Positions 8,831 through 20,267 are shown, counted from the first letter of the stretch. The stretch: DNA of 64,000 nt from Platerodrilus igneus (GCA_036346225.1 JARFIW010001105.1:744001-808000); one strand, 5' to 3'. Program-made: numbers and translations. The notes: a model not told the origin generated them from the sequence alone.

Positions 8831-10571
8831 ATCCGCTTTAGCGGAACCACCATACGCCGCCATAAAGCTCTCAAAATCTACATTTGGCTCATGATTAATA
8901 ACTTGCCGAACACCATTATCATTATTCGAGTCTTCCTGGTTGTTGCCAGCGTAGGATGTTAAACGGTCAAAGTGTACCACTTTCGGTTTACCACGAGGAT
9001 CTTCTGATCCGGTACACTACATCATTAATCCTTTTAACACTTCGTACGGCCCTTCCCATTGTCTTTGTAGTTTTGGCGACAATCCACGTTTTCTTTGTGG
9101 ATTGTACAACCACACTAAATCTCCAGGTTGATAACCACCTTCTTGTGCTCTCGTGTCATATTGTGATTTCATTCGATCGCTTGCTGCCTGTATATTCTTT
9201 CGGACGTTTTCGTGAATACTATTTGATCTTTCACGAAGCTTACTAACGTAATTTTCACCTGCGATCTCTTCTCCAGGTTTAAATCCAAACTGAAGATCAC
9301 ATGGTAGCCGCAATTCACGTCCTAGCATTACGCAAGCGGGAGAGTACCCTGTGCTGTCATGTACCGAAGATCGGTACGCCAGTAGGAACAAATGCAGATA
9401 TTGGTCCCAGTCTCGTTGATGTTCAGAGACAACTTTGGCCAGGTACTTCCTAACGTCCTGTTCATTTTTCAACCATTCCATCCGATTGGGGATGAAGTGG
9501 CGTGGTTCTAGTCTTCCTGATTCCAAGATGCTTGCAGACATTTTGAAACAATACTGATTCGAAGTTTCGACCTTGATCGGAGTGTAATTCCAACGGAACT
9601 CTAAAACGACAAAACAACTCCCTGACTAGTACATCTGCAACCGTCTCGGCTTCTTGGTTAGGTATAGCATATGCCTCCGGCCATTTGGTAAAATAATCCA
9701 TTGCAACCAAGATGTATTTATTTCCTTTCTCTGATTCAGGAAATGGACCAGCTATATCAATGGCTACCCTCTCAAAAGGATTCCCCACGTTATACTGTCT
9801 CATTGGGGCTTTCCGTTTTGAGACCGGGCCATTTGCAGAGGCACACAATTCACATTTCCGGCACCACTCCTTTACATCATCTTTGCAGTTCAGCCAATAG
9901 AATCTTTCTCTCACTCTCTCGAGAGTTCTTTTCACGCCAAAGTGCCCTCCGGAAATACCATCGTGCAAGTGCTGCAACACTTCCGGCACTCTGCTTCTCG
10001 GCACTATCACTTGAAGTCTCTCAGTGCCCTCTTCAAATTCCAGGCGTCGTTTCAAGATTCTATTTTCTATCATCAAGGAGTCCCACTGTGCCCAGTATGC
10101 CTTCAGGCTCCTACTTAAAATACTAATTTCTTCCCAAGCTGGCCGTTGTCCTCTATTTTTCCACTCAATAATACGTCCCAATTCGGCGTCATTCTCCTGG
10201 TCTTCTCGTATTCTTTCGAGTTTCCAAGTATCATCGGTTACCGTCATTCTATGGATGACACTTATTTTCTCTTCCATCTTGGAGCAATGATTGCAGTCCA
10301 TCGGACAAGGTCTCCTTGATAGAGCGTCTGCATTCCGATGGCTAGTTCCTACACGATGTTCTGTATCAAAGTCATATTCCTGCAGCCGCTCTATCCACCT
10401 TGCCACTTGCCCTTCAGGATTTCGAAACTGCAATAACCATTTCAGTGCAGCATGGTCTGTTCTCAACAGGAATTTACGGCCGTATAAGTACTTATAAAAG
10501 TGCTCTACGGATTTGACGACGGCCAACAGCTCCCTTCTTGTCACACAATAGTTCCTTTCTGGCCGCGACAA
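8831..10571 (-). pseudogene. gypsy-A copy 2 RNase H (end), integrase and GPY segment
   Basis: A 369-residue open stretch (10571 to 9462) holds the RNase H end ([27 protein letters not shown]) and the integrase HHCC finger: His residues in LQHLHDGISGGHFGVKR, Cys pair CRKCELC. The DDE core follows: VAIDIAGPFPE with the first Asp, LHSDQGRNFE with the second, and the Glu region QSDGMVE. A frame change near 9500 leads to the next frame with YQPGDLVWLYNPQRKR and WEGPYEVL, the GPY/F segment. An AT-rich, Asn-rich linker (NNQEDSNNDNG) joins it to the macrodomain. Integrase inserts element DNA into chromosomes. Confidence 0.9.
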
Positions 10572-11550
10572 GACCTTGCTGAAATACCCAAGAACTTTTC
10601 TTGTCCGTCCTGCACTTGAGAAAGAACGCCTCCTATAGCTGTGTTACTGGCATCGGTATCCAACACAAATTTTCCCTCCATCCGTGGATAACTCAAAATT
10701 GGTGCTGTAACTAGTAGCCGTTTCAGTTGTTCGAATGCACTGTGGCAGTCGTCATTCCAATCATATTCTTGTCCATCTTCGGTTAATTTTGTTAACGGTT
10801 TGGCAATGTTCGCAAACCCAAGTATAAAACGTCGGTAATATGTGCACAATCCTAGAAAACTGCGTAGTTGGTGTATATCTGCTGGTGTAGGCCACTCTTG
10901 TACCGTTTTTATTTTGTCAGGGTCAGCTCTTATTCCGGTCTCTGAAACGACATGTCCTAGGTATTTCACCTCTTTTCCAAATAGGTGACACTTCTTGGGG
11001 CTCAATGTAAGGTTTGCCCGCGTAATCTTTGGAATATCTCCTCTAAGTTTTAAGGTGTTCTTCAAAGACCGGCCTAACACTATCACGTCGTCTAGGTACA
11101 CCAGACATGTTTTCCAGGACAGTCCACGCAGTATCGACTCCATCAATCGTTCAAAAGTAGCAGGAGCATTGCATAATCCAAATGGCATGACCTTGAACTG
11201 CCATAATCCAGTTCCAATTGTAAACGCAGTCTTTTCTTTATCGTTTGGCTCCAAGCCTACCTGCCAGTATCCGCTTTTCAAGTCCAAGGTCGAAAACCAT
11301 TTAGATCCGGATAGAGTATCTAAGGTGTCATCAATTCTGGGCAAAGGATAGCTGTCTTTCTTTGTCACATTATTAAGCCGCCGGTAGTCTACACAAAACC
11401 TTGTCGACCCGTCCTTTTCTTGACAAGCACTACCGGGGATGCCCATGGACTATTCGAGGTTCAATCACCCCTGTTCTTCCATATCGGTGATAATTTGCTC
11501 GGCTTCCTTACGTTTTGCCAAAGGAAGCCGCCTGGGTGTTGTCTTATCGG
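10541..11550 (-). pseudogene. gypsy-A copy 2 reverse transcriptase and RNase H start
   Basis: A 301-residue open stretch from 11446 contains [50 protein letters not shown], the catalytic YLDD at 11087-11098, [35 protein letters not shown] and the RNase H start [20 protein letters not shown] fingers, palm and thumb are complete in order. The upstream edge (block before EKDGSTRFC) is in another frame, and a frameshift near 10560 separates it from the rest of RNase H. Confidence 0.92.
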
Positions 11551-12400
11551 TTGCGCATCTCCAGTATTGATCTTGTGTTGCACAACATTCGTCCTTCCTT
11601 TCTCACTATCATCCAGTGCAAACACACCTCGATATCGTCCGACCAGTTCTTTTACCTTGCCCAGTTGGTCGCCATTTAATCCTTGACACGAGGGTATCAA
11701 CATATCCAGCAATTTCTGTGAGCAACCGTTGGTTGGTTTATTTTCGTGTCGTCCACACAACGTTTAATATGACATACTGGAATGCAACTTCCCACAATCA
11801 TGCCTTTCTTCAGGGTCACTGTATGGGGATTAATGTTCAGCACCCTTACTGGTACCATATTTCGAGACTTTACCAGCGTTCTTCCAATCAGAAGTCCCTC
11901 CTGACCCACTCCCGATTCAGTTGCTTCCATCATGCATACTTGTCCTTCCCGGAGCGTACCATCCGGGCATCCCATTACTATCATTTCTGCCTTCTCGGGT
12001 ATTTTCATATCGCAAATCATTCGAACTTGCATCGTCTGGTTACTCCTACCTTGAAATGGAATCTCATCATCATCTATCCGAAGCACATTTTCTTTCATGT
12101 TTACATGAAACCCATATTCTCTCATGAGATCCATTCCCAAGATCACTTCTTCTGTAATTTCAGCTACCAACACTCGATGATTAATTAATTTGTCCCCAAT
12201 TGTCAACATAACGGCAGTCTCTCCGTGAGTACAAATTTTCTCACCACTTGCCGTTCGAAGACACACCGATACAGGTAGCATTTTTCCACGACCAACCAAA
12301 TCTGGTCTCACAATAGTTTTGTCGCTCCTGTATCCACGAGTAATCGGACACCCCTACCATTAATTCTTCCATCGATATAAATGCTGTCCAGACTCCCCAT
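11461..12400 (-). pseudogene. gypsy-A copy 2 protease and linker
   Basis: The active site LLVDTGAT is at the end of the gag frame near 12330. The rest of the protease lies in the next frame from 12311: MRPDLVGRGKMLPVSV, HRVLVAEITEEVILGMDLM. A further segment (VLNINPHTVTLKKGMIVGSC) is a linker found in 412-like elements, and VGRYRGVFALDDSEKG is the block just before RT. The protease straddles the gag-pol frame boundary; because other breaks exist, I cannot say whether this is a programmed frameshift or decay. Confidence 0.82.
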
Positions 12401-13720
12401 CGACGATGCAGCACGGATGATAATCTCCGGGGCACTACGCTGTGCTGTAGAAGTTCGCCCTCTTACATGGACCAGCTTTGGCACAACCGGTTGTTTCTTT
12501 GGTTGAGTACAGCGTCTCTGCATATGGCCAACTTCACCGCAGCTCCAGCATCGTAGACGCCATCTCCGCGGTCGTAGTCTTTTCAGCCTTTCCGCCTTTC
12601 GCTTTTCAAACACACGGTTGATTATTTCATCTATGCTGTTCTGAGCTTGACCAGGTTCCTCTAAGGCAGACCGAACTTTGTGACTCACCCTATGTGATGT
12701 CTGCTTAGCTGCTTCAAATTCAAGCGCATGGGCCAGTGCATCATCTAACATTTTTGGCCGTGCTAGTCTTAGCGCTTGCTGTATTTCGCCATCCTTAACG
12801 CCATCCACAAATGTTTGGACAGCAAGTTGTTCGAGGAAGCTGTCTGGTGCCGTTGGGTATGCCAATCTAACTAACCTGGCAATGTCAGCTTCGAATTCTT
12901 GCAGGCTTTCACTTGTCTTTTGCGAGCGGTTCTTAACTTGTGCGTGGTAAACCTGTTGAAGGTGAGCATCTCCATATCTCATCTCAAGCTTTGATGTTAA
13001 GAGGCCGTAATCATTCTGCTGGTGATCGGGAATCGTTTGTAAGATGTTAAGAGCCTCCCCCCGTAGGGCCACTATTAAGGAGATAGCCTTCTCTTTGTTG
13101 CACCAACCGTTGGCTATTGCAGCAGCTTCAAATTGTTTCAAATATGTGGGCCAAGGTGTTTTACCATCGAATGTAGGTGGTTTTACTTTAAATTTAGACG
13201 GAATTGACTCGCTTCTTTCCGTGGTTCTTATTTCTGGAATGTTCTGATTAACAACTTGGCTTGGCAATTCAAGTGGCCGCGTTGTTAGTGAAATTACTTG
13301 TTCTTGCAGCCTCATAACATCTTCTTCCATTTTTATCAATTTACTGTCCAACTTTTGCTCAACTGTTTTTACCTGTTCAGTGAAATCTTCTTTCAATGCA
13401 ATGGAACTTTCCATTAATCTTCGTTCTAACGTGGCTGTATTTTCACTTAACTTTTCCTCTATTTTCTCAGCATTTTCACTAAGTGTCATTTCCATGCCGT
13501 ATTTAAATTCTTTAAGGGTCGATTCCAGTTCAACTGACTTCACTAAGTTTTCGTTTAGTGTCACTTCCAGTTTAGCCGACCTCTCCTCCATTTTCTCAGC
13601 ATTTTCACTAAGTGTCAATTATAGTTTAGCCGACCTTTCCTCCATACCGGATTTAAAATCCTTGAGGAAATTCATTAAAGTGTCTGCCTCCATTTTACTT
13701 TGATTTCTTGTCACTGGCAT
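12308..13720 (-). pseudogene. gypsy-A copy 2 gag
   Basis: The likely start is the ATG complementary to 13718-13720 (MPVTRNQSKMEADTL). A TAA near 13620 interrupts it, after which 436 residues are open. The N-terminal third is a long coiled coil made of repeats like TLSENAEKMEE. Then comes the conserved block PPTFDGKTPWPTYLKQFEAA and a capsid-like helical part with LRLARPKMLDDALAHALEFE. A CCHC zinc knuckle follows (C-X2-C-X4-H-X4-C: CWSCGEVGHMQRRC), then the protease start. Gag packages element RNA into particles. One in-frame stop makes this copy defective unless it is a sequence error. Confidence 0.9.
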
Positions 13721-13784
13721 ATACAAACTACTTAAATGTCTTTAGACTTGTGTTTTAAATTAATCACTATATACCCCACAAATG

Positions 13785-13794
13785 CCTGACACCA
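13785..13794 (-). promoter_or_regulatory. Primer binding site, tRNA-Leu type
   Basis: On the minus strand, one base after the 5' LTR end (TTACA), stands TGGTGTCAGG. It is complementary to the 3' end of a tRNA ending CCTGACACCA, which fits tRNA-Leu species beginning GTCAGG. Copy 3 has TGGTGTCAGC at the same place (28365-28374). Confidence 0.8.
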
Positions 13795-13795
13795 G

Positions 13796-14317
13796 TGTAA
13801 CGCGCTACTACTACCGCGTTTCTTTAATTTAAAACAAGTAATAATAATGGTCTTTATTACTCACTGTTCACAAGTCTAATTAACAGTATATGCCTTATTT
13901 ATAGATGTTTTCAGTCCACTTAACAATGAAGCACTATTACACTAATGAATTTACAAGCACAAATATCTTCTTAAATTAACTCCTTTACCATAGGTTCATT
14001 AACAACACTAACACAACTATTTGTTTATACACTTCTATTTATTTATGTATACTGCAAGCTGCATGCACATTAGACACAGCATATCATTTATGTATATATT
14101 CTAAAAGCTCAACTACGTTTACTTTACAACGATATAATTTATATTAGACATTCAAGAATAGACTAACTCTTACATTCATAAGCGGCCTTATATATACCCT
14201 GCATTAAGATATGACTCATTATCTAGAACTTTGTAGAAGGATTCTCGAATGCTGAAGAATACGCTGTGCCCCGGGCGTTTGTATGTTTGACGGGTTGCCT
14301 AATAGTGGATCGCAACA
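13796..14317 (-). repeat. 5' LTR of gypsy-A copy 2
   Basis: 522 bp, same ends as the 3' LTR, with the TATA-like TATAAATA box complementary to about 13894-13903. By eye only five single-base differences separate the two LTRs. Confidence 0.93.
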
Positions 14318-14735
14318 GTATACATGGGATCGGTGATGTGTGTACATCGGTTAGTCCATATCCAAATGCCGTATATAAATCATCTCGTGTATAGTTAATT
14401 GGTCATTACGTTTTGAAGGTCCGATAGTAAATATAAATTTGTGTTATGTGAACGTACATGTTACACCGCCAGCTTGTACATAAATAGCCAATAGGGTAAT
14501 AAATAAATTGTAGTAGCGTTAGTATTGTTAAGAAGACTTATGGTTAAGGATTTAGTTTAGAAAGATATTAGTGCTTGTAAATAGCATTAGTGTGATAGTA
14601 CTTCATTGTTAATTGGACTGAAAAACATCTATAAATAAGGCATATGCGGTTAATTGGACTTATAAATAGTGATAATAAAGACTTTTGTTATTACTTGTTC
14701 TAAATTGGTGAATGCGTTAACAGTAGCCCGCTACA
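14318..14735 (+). repeat. 3' LTR of gypsy-A copy 1, second part
   Basis: After the duplicated GTAT the plus-strand LTR resumes. It includes TATAAATAAGGCATAT near 14630, an AATAAAG polyadenylation signal near 14671, and the end GTAGCCCGCTACA, which matches the LTR end of copies 2 and 3. With 7603-7724 it makes a full LTR of about 540 bp. Confidence 0.88.
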
Positions 14736-15403
14736 ATATTATTGATCTAGCTTTACTCGATACTGGTGGAAAAATATTTTTACTTGCAAACGATGCAGTT
14801 ATTTGTTAAGGCAGTAATTGGTTTGAAGTTAACAAGAAACCTGCAGTTGGCATAGAGTTTGTTAATACTTGTTTAGTCAATAAATTGCTAACTTAAAATT
14901 TACATAAAAGTATAGTATATTGTGTCACAAGGGCAGAAAGTGAGCATTAACAGCCCGCATCTATTAGATGCCTGAGCGAGCGAAGCGAGCGAGGGAATCT
15001 GATAGCTAAGGGCTGCCAATACATTTTTGCCTGTGTGACACACAACTGTTTTTCGCCTAGCATTAAAGGAAAAAAAAAATAGAAAAAATAACACAAAATA
15101 AAGAAGGTTAATAACATTTGACGTATTTATTTATTATAGTAATTGTTATTAATTATCCCTTGAGCTTTATTATGAATAGTAATACCAGAATTTGTAGGCA
15201 CTTGGTAAGTGTTTGAAGTGCTGGTAGCATGAATCTCAATGATAGTTATAGGTGTCTAGATTGTGAAAAACCTACAAAATCATGCTGATATGAGTTTAGC
15301 GCCCCTAGGGCCGCAAAGGTTTACTTTTAGTCACATTTTCAGGGCAAATATTATTCATTTTCATATACGCTAGGCGAAAAAATATATTACATTTTGCCCT
15401 AGC
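14736..15403. other. Noncoding stretch with inverted repeats
   Basis: No gene seen. Two inverted repeat pairs stand out. TGTGTCACA-AGGGCA near 14919-14936 faces TGCCTGTGTGACACA at 15028-15042, enclosing the motif GCGAGCGAAGCGAGCGAG. TTTTTCGCCTAGC (15049-15061) faces its perfect complement at 15369-15381. They may be remnants of a small inverted-repeat element. Confidence 0.5.
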
Positions 15404-15640
15404 TTGGCTGGTATTCCATCTGTTTGGATCGAACTAACAATCCATAAAATAGACTGCATAATATCCGCATGTTCGTGTCTTGTTATTGAGAGAATTAACA
15501 AAATTAAATATTTGGTTGTAATGTTAGACCAACATTTAAGATGGCATGCACATATTGTATACATTACATATAAAATCAAATACTGTATTTATAAATTCTA
15601 CCAATTAGGAAACAACTTATCTCTATCCAATCTGTAATGT
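15404..15640 (+). pseudogene. LINE reverse-transcriptase C-terminal fragment
   Basis: A short open stretch contains ERINKIKYLVVMLDQHLRW followed by a helical KIKYCIYKFYQLGNNLS. This resembles the thumb/C-terminal segment of APE-type LINE RTs (pattern xxxKYLGVxxDxxLxWxxHI...KFYQLRxxLS). It has no catalytic residues and no neighbouring RT motifs, so it is a small remnant. Confidence 0.6.
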
Positions 15641-16202
15641 AACCTGGTCACGCTACTACAAATCTATACTCTAACTTACCTACGGACGAACGAACGCCCT
15701 CTCTTAGCAATACCTGGCCTCGTGATCTAGTCGTCTAGTGACTGTGGCTAGTGGCACCTACGTTGTGTGACCATAACTTAACCCAAATATACACACTGAA
15801 ATGGCATTAAGGCGGGAAGGTTTGAAATAAAACTACAATAGTTAACGACCCTACTTTAATTATTATATAATATCCTCAAAATTAAGTTACCATCAATTAT
15901 ACACGAATTACATGAACAAACAGTGCCGGACTCCCTGGCTTAACGCTGAGGAAAGAGTATCGACAGAGAAAACCTCAACAACCCTGCGCTTCTAACTGTA
16001 TACATACACTTCTCCAAGGATGGGTTGGCGCACAAGCACCCTGTGCACTTTTAATATTACGGAATGTCAACTGTTACTCGGACATTCTACATATGAGACT
16101 GAAGAAATGTTAGTGTTGCCTAGCTAATCTTTTCTAGAAGGTAACAGAGACGTCTGTGCCATTACTACCGGACTAAAGTTGAAAAAGAAGAATACCGGGA
16201 AG
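15641..16202. other. Intergenic, no gene seen
   Basis: Mixed-composition sequence without a supported frame, repeat or site. The last eight bases before the next element (ATAAGGAC, 16203-16210) are the putative target duplication discussed there. Confidence 0.4.
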
Positions 16203-16210
16203 ATAAGGAC

Positions 16211-16500
16211 TAGGGGTGGGTGATACGGGATTTTGCGTATCGAATATCGATACATATTCTATATCGATATGTATCGATATATCGAATATCGATATATATA
16301 TATATATATATTTATCGAATACGTATCGATACGCATCGATGCGTATCGATATGTATCGATGTGTATCGGTGCGTATTGATACATATCGATACATATCGAT
16401 TTGTATCGATGCGTATCGATACGTATCGATACGTAGCGATATATATAGCGATTCGTATCGGAACGTTTAGATGTGTAGATTAGGTATACATATCGAGACG
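16211..16500. mobile_element. hAT-like MITE, left end with decamer array
   Basis: Begins TAGGGGTGGGTGATACGGGA, the same terminus as the small element at 21407, directly after ATAAGGAC. The body is an imperfect array of palindrome-rich decamers of the type ATCGATACGT/ATCGATGCGT, broken by a short TA tract. No right-hand terminal repeat follows. Long open frames exist on both strands here but come only from the decamer repeat. hAT affiliation is inferred from the TAGGGGTGGG-type terminus and the 8-bp flank. Confidence 0.6.
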
Positions 16501-16636
16501 TAGCGATACTCTTTCTTTGGGAATAAAATCACAAGATCGTTTTAAAATAATGTATTTACTGACAACTCGATCTTTCACTTAAGATTGTTTGTTATCAAAA
16601 TAATTAAAGTTTCAAGTTTAATATTTTTGACATAAG

Positions 16637-18418
16637 TGTATATATATATATATATATATTGCTGTGAATCCTCTCATATCTGCTGGTACTGGCCCTTCCA
16701 AAAAAACATTCGAGCCCCACAGTTTGGGCGTCAAGAAATGCTGTGATACCTTTAAAATCCGTGAACTACGCTTTTCGCCTCGGCTGCTCACCTAATGTTA
16801 TAAACCTCCTCATTCATAAAAAACAAACACATTCCTACCAAAACATCAACGTTAACTCTATTTACATCAATATTCAGAATACATTAAAATTTCAAATTTA
16901 AAACTCAGCATAAATTTCAGTTTTAAAAGAATTTCAAGATTAATTTTATTATCATTTTACTGTGCATCCACAATTAAAGTCCTTGTTGGATGCCTACTAA
17001 TTAATATAACAATATAAGCAGACCGGAGTCTGAGTATAAAGGAGCATCTACCACCCTTTACGTTAATTAACCAGGTTCGTCTAATTGAGCTCAAAGACAT
17101 ACCCAAATTTTCATCATATTCCCGAACATCAAAACAAAATACCCTTTTACTTAAACAAGCAAATTTCATCTTAAAATTAAACTTTTATGGTTAGAACAAT
17201 TTCACTAATGTCCATTTAAAGTAAATCAATTATAAAGTCATTCAATACACACAAAATGTCAAACAAAATAGTATAATTTACCTGAAGGTTACTGTCCTCG
17301 TAGCTTCAAAGTATCGTTTCTTTAGTTAATCACACCATTCAACAGGATTATATTTACGGCTTCTGATTCTCTACGCTTTTAAAATTTGCTCCATCACCAT
17401 CCATTCAAAGTCGTTTCTGGGCCTTTCCGGAACTCATCTGTGTTTATCTGACTCTTGATTCATGCATCCAGACACGTATTTGAACCATTTAATTATTAAC
17501 ACCCCGAAAAATAGCAAAGAAATTATGCTTCTGTCACCAATATATACGCCAAAACTGCCTACTTTTGTGTATACATTCGTCGTTGTAAATTTTGCTAATT
17601 GGTACAGTGAAACTAAATTTTATTACCTTGCATCTAAGTGCACTGAAGTACATTCATGTTAGCACGTAAATAACAAGCTATTTTGAATCACTAAAATATA
17701 CTAGCAAACTTTAAATTATTTAATCAAACTAAAATGCACGGTTTAATATCTTCAATCAAGTCGCGTATGTACGAGCTTTTAACGCATCGAATCGTCAAAA
17801 GTCTAAGAGAGCTTGTTTATCTTCATCTCGGTATATATAGCAAAAGCCTGTCTGTCGGTCGGTTCCCCAAAACGGGTAATTCTAAAGAATTTCTCATGCC
17901 ATGTTCCCAGTCTGCCGCTCACGCGTCGATTTTACGAATTTTCACTCGCCCCATTCAAATCTCAGAAAATTTCCACACGGCACGCAAGCATGTCCGAGAA
18001 AAACTAATTGATTTTGTACAGAAATTGTTGTTCTACCTCTGATATTTGCATCCTATTTTTAACCAATTGTGACCCCGTGACGTTGCTTAAATCCCGCCTT
18101 CTACAATATGTGTCTTTGCTTGACGCATTTTCTCTTTCCTTCTCTACCGTGTTCTTATTGGTGCAACTTTATATTCTTTATTATCGATTATTTTAGTCCA
18201 CATGGAGTGTGAAATACCCAGCTTTAGCAATTCTCGTAACTATTATGCGACGTTTTCCCAAGATTCTTTGAAATATTAATTATCTGCAAAATTTACGCCG
18301 AATGAGCTTTTAAATAAACCCAGGTGTTTAAACATACTATTAATTCTCAGAGCCTTATTCCGTGGTATTTTAATCTTGGGTTTTACAAGTTTCTATAGGT
18401 ATTATATGTTATTAACGG
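16637..18418. repeat. Noncoding repeat with (TA)n-TTGCTGTG terminus, copy X
   Basis: A TA tract is followed by TTGCTGTGAATCC (16659 on). About 1.75 kb of AT-rich sequence follows with no gene. Shared landmarks with 44395-47330 and 47811-50554 include a 'gctgctcac' block, a 'cccttttactt' block and a 'ttacctg' motif (complement CAG|GTAA). The copies are strongly diverged. It may be the long LTR or flank of a minus-strand gypsy-B relative, because it ends at the 360-bp repeat that borders the gypsy-B remnant. Confidence 0.45.
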
Positions 18419-18778
18419 TTTAATTAACTCCAATTGATTTCTATCCTTTTCATTTTTAGCGAATACAACTTAAATATTAATTATTATAGGTACACTTTGT
18501 TTTACTACCGGTTACTTAAATAGAGTTAATTAATATAAACTTTGCACGTAATTTCTCTTTGTTTAGGAATAATTACATTACACGCAGAGCTTTTCAATAC
18601 TGCTTCTTTTGATATAAAGCGTCTTATAAATAATTTAAATTTCTTATTTTTACTGAAACAACCGAGTTTATTTATGCTTCATGGTTTTAATAACGCGTAT
18701 TATTTAATGAAATTCCTTATACACGGTGATTAAAATTATTTGATGTGATTATTTAATTTTCTACCCTGGTCTAAATAT
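18419..18778. repeat. 360-bp direct repeat R1
   Basis: Almost identical to 21014-21371 (a few single-base differences). It starts TTTAATTAACTCCAATTG and ends TACCCTGGTCTAAATAT. The minus-strand sequence just outside its right end reads AAATAGGGGGAAAATAC, like a polypurine tract, which is why these repeats may be LTR parts. Identical 63-codon frames in both copies are not supported as genes. Confidence 0.75.
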
Positions 18779-19226
18779 GAGTATTTTCCCCCTATTTGAA
18801 TACAAATAATCCCACTTATTTGAATGCAAATATAAAGCATTTAGACAGGAAAAAAAATTACAAAAAAAATTGCCTATCTTTCTCTACCCTTATCTATCTA
18901 ACTTACCTACTTTGTCTCCAATCAAAAAAATTATTTACACCTATCCTATATCCCTATCCTATTCCTAACTTTTAACTAATCTTCACTATACTTTACTTCC
19001 CCCTACCTAATCCTATATACCTATCCTACTCTTACTCTATTCCTAACTCTCCACTAATTTTATATGAAATATCTATACTTAACCTATCTTATTTTCTTCC
19101 TACATTTCCTCTTTATTCTCATCCTAAACCTATTTCTAATTATCTCCCATATTTATCCTATACCTAGCTTTATTTTCTATAAACACTTACTTCTACTCTT
19201 CTATCTACACCTATTCTATCCCTATC

Positions 19227-20195
19227 CTATTTAAATCTAACTCTCTTCTTGACCCTCCAAGTCTTTCTTCTCACCAACCTAATACTCTTCATCCCTATTT
19301 CTCCCCCTTCTATATCTATCCTTATCCTCCCTATTATCTCACATACAATAAACTTATCATCCCTATTATCCTGACTCTTAAATATTGCTTCTTCCTCAGT
19401 CTCTACACATGTCTGTTTCTCATTTATTCTTATTTCCTTTTCTGCCGACAAACCAAACGATACTACTTTACAATCATCGATTTTTCCCTCTACGGAAAAT
19501 CCTATGTACCTTCTAGAATTCTTATGTAATGGAATCCGCCAGAATGAATTCCTTAAATCTACTTTATTAAAAATAAACTTGCCACTTAATCTCGTCAAAA
19601 ATAATTCTGCCTTCACCTGCTCCCGATATGCTGCTGTTGCTTCTACCCCCACTAATTCTGCATGTTTTTGTAATAAAGCTTGAACCTCTACTCTCCTATC
19701 CTCTGGACATCTTATTGTGTTGATCTGTTTAACCTCATCATCCTCTACCTCTACTACATTAATACTTAACCCCGTGTCATCCTCTGTGACTTCATAACTG
19801 CCCTTCCATGGCACTACCCTATCTTTAATCCTTACTACCTTCCTTTCCATATCTATCACAACCCCTAACTTCATCATACAGTCAACACCTAAAATGCTCT
19901 GAAACTTCAGTCCAGGTACAATTACAAACTTCTGTTCACAGCTTAAATCTCCTATATCTATCCTAAGCACCACAACACTATTTACTACAGCAAACTTCTT
20001 TTATTTGGAGCTACTAAATGGCTACGTTTTATAGGCATAATTCTATCACAAACCTTATCCCTAATTTTGCTGACGAATTCCTCCGATATTAAACTCGCCT
20101 CTGCCCCTGTATCAAGTAATACTTCTACATTATTTTCAAAAATTTCTAAATTAATAATTGGCAAACATAATTTTCCTCAGTTTCTGGCTCTACTT
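19227..20195 (-). pseudogene. gypsy-B protease and truncated RT
   Basis: The protease motif VEVLLDTGAEASLISEEF is at about 20090-20140, followed after a break near 19985 by a 248-residue frame with FVIVPGLKFQSILGVDCM. An RT part reads NKVDLRNSFWRIPLHKNSRR and GFSVEG. Compared with the element at 41142-41996, a block between the 'HAELVG' segment and the first RT palm motif is missing, and after VVSFGL the chain passes into an unrelated acidic/basic tail with no YxDD. The protein cannot polymerise. Confidence 0.75.
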
Positions 20196-20267
20196 CCTCC
20201 TCAATTTTGAAAAATTCACGTGGATGTTCGTATACATTTACACAGAAATCTAGTGGTCTGTCACGTT

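Larger units (their letters stand above)
7725..14317 (-). mobile_element. Ty3/gypsy retrotransposon gypsy-A copy 2, LTR to LTR
   Basis: This is a structurally complete 6593-bp element on the minus strand. Two 522-bp LTRs, which I count as differing at five positions, begin TGTTGC and end GTTACA (minus-strand sense). A 4-bp target duplication GTAT lies at 7721-7724 and 14318-14321. In element sense the order is 5' LTR, tRNA-Leu-type primer site, gag with CCHC knuckle, protease, RT, RNase H, integrase, GPY segment, macrodomain, CCCH finger, polypurine tract, 3' LTR. There is no env. The close LTRs imply a recent insertion, yet the coding region has about seven breaks. It landed in the 3' LTR of another copy of its own family. 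Confidence 0.95.

Noticed and set aside
15049..15381. MITE defined by the 13-bp TTTTTCGCCTAGC inverted pair
   Set aside because: The arms are perfect, but no target duplication or second copy is visible, so it is recorded only as an inverted repeat in the noncoding stretch.
16173..16483. Long overlapping frames rich in Tyr, Arg, Ile, Asp and Ser on both strands
   Set aside because: They come from translating the decamer array; the same low-complexity peptides arise from 21354-21684.
18542..18733. Identical 63-codon frames here and at 21135-21326
   Set aside because: They are the same position in the R1/R2 repeats; no family, no coding signals, and a frame this short is expected by chance.
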